From the NCBI GenBank assembly GCA_027295245.1, contig JAPULF010000123.1:1-5589 (forward strand): a DNA stretch of 5,589 nucleotides. The letters run 5' to 3'. Made by a program: the position numbers and the translations under genes. Origin of the DNA: Planctomycetota bacterium. GTDB lineage: Bacteria > Planctomycetota > Phycisphaerae > UBA1845 > UTPLA1. How positions within the stretch are numbered: the stretch's first letter is position 1; each line of letters begins with the position of its first letter. Shown here piece by piece: positions 5,375 to 5,589 of this stretch. The notes below the pieces were generated by a model. The model saw only the letters and a list, made by a program, of their open reading frames with translations, was not told where the DNA came from and made no database searches.

Positions 5375-5589
5375 GCTGCGAGAACAGCCGGACTCCTCGG
5401 GTCTGTATAGCGTTTGGGAAGCGATTTGACAGCTCCCGGCTCAGCCTTCGTTTCAGCACACCGCGGACGATTTTTCCTTCAGCGTCCGTAGCGAGCAGGC
5501 AGTTGATATGATCCGGTTTGGCGACAGTCACGTGGAAAGCCCAGCCGCATACGGCAAACCGCGGGATTGTTTCTGCGGCAGGGGCGCGG
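5343..5589 (-). CDS. C-terminal part of a possible HUH (Y1-transposase-like) protein, 5'-partial, perhaps a remnant
   Basis: On the minus strand a frame is open from the window edge to the stop at 5343, 81 residues in all. A GTG at 5531 is probably internal, because the 19 preceding residues (ending FAVCGWAFH) continue the same pattern. The stretch CGWAFHVTVAKPDHINCLLATDAEGKIVRGVLKRRLSREL reads like the strand, catalytic H-x-H and following helix of Y1/HUH transposase-like proteins (REP-associated type and cellular relatives). The motif here is His-Ile-Asn, so the second His is lost if the alignment is right. The last 27 or so residues are Arg/Pro/Asn-rich and look out of register. The stop lies inside the neighbouring small gene. 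Both points suggest a truncated copy. The family call is memory-based and weak; the open frame itself is plain. Confidence 0.42.
   Translation of the reverse strand, partial: RAPAAETIPRFAVCGWAFHVTVAKPDHINCLLATDAEGKIVRGVLKRRLSRELSNRFPNAIQTRGVRLFSQPNRPSHPNRR

Overview
The window is GC-rich bacterial DNA of about 60% G+C. It reads as an ordinary chromosomal stretch with tightly packed genes. The best taxonomic hint is the small membrane protein at 4190-4576. Its N-terminal zinc ribbon (C-x2-C-GYNLTG ... CPECGRP) is a style very common in Planctomycetota, especially Phycisphaerae-like genomes. That assignment is an inference from memory and rests on this one protein. No mobile element with ends, CRISPR array, tRNA or rRNA is visible. 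No gene-free stretch exceeds 300 bases.

Region 1 (1-3643, + strand) is a four-gene operon-like block. It holds the three genes of a split proton-translocating NAD(P) transhydrogenase: pntAA (NAD(H)-binding domain I, 5' end outside the window), pntAB (short membrane subunit) and pntB (membrane domain II plus NADP(H)-binding domain III). A class I glutamine amidotransferase of the GMP-synthase-like type follows only 3 nt after pntB. The transhydrogenase would exchange hydride between NADH and NADP+ coupled to proton movement across the inner membrane. The amidotransferase is probably co-translated with it, but its substrate cannot be told.

Region 2 (3703-4576, - strand) is convergent to region 1. 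It has two small genes: a zinc-ribbon/DUF4190-like membrane protein and, downstream of it, a single-domain cupin with a complete metal-binding signature. Region 3 (4739-5374, + strand) diverges from region 2. It carries a VOC/glyoxalase-fold protein with a textbook Shine-Dalgarno sequence, followed by a 62-residue unrecognised protein. The right edge (5343-5589, - strand) holds the C-terminal part of an open frame that weakly resembles HUH (Y1-type) transposase-like proteins and may be a decaying remnant.

The most interesting observation concerns the transhydrogenase. Both membrane positions where I know a proton-channel histidine to occur are non-histidine: the E. coli PntB His91 position is Asn94, and the alternative His of the 'NAIHG' type in PntAB is Ser42. 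I did not find a convincing previously undescribed multi-gene system.
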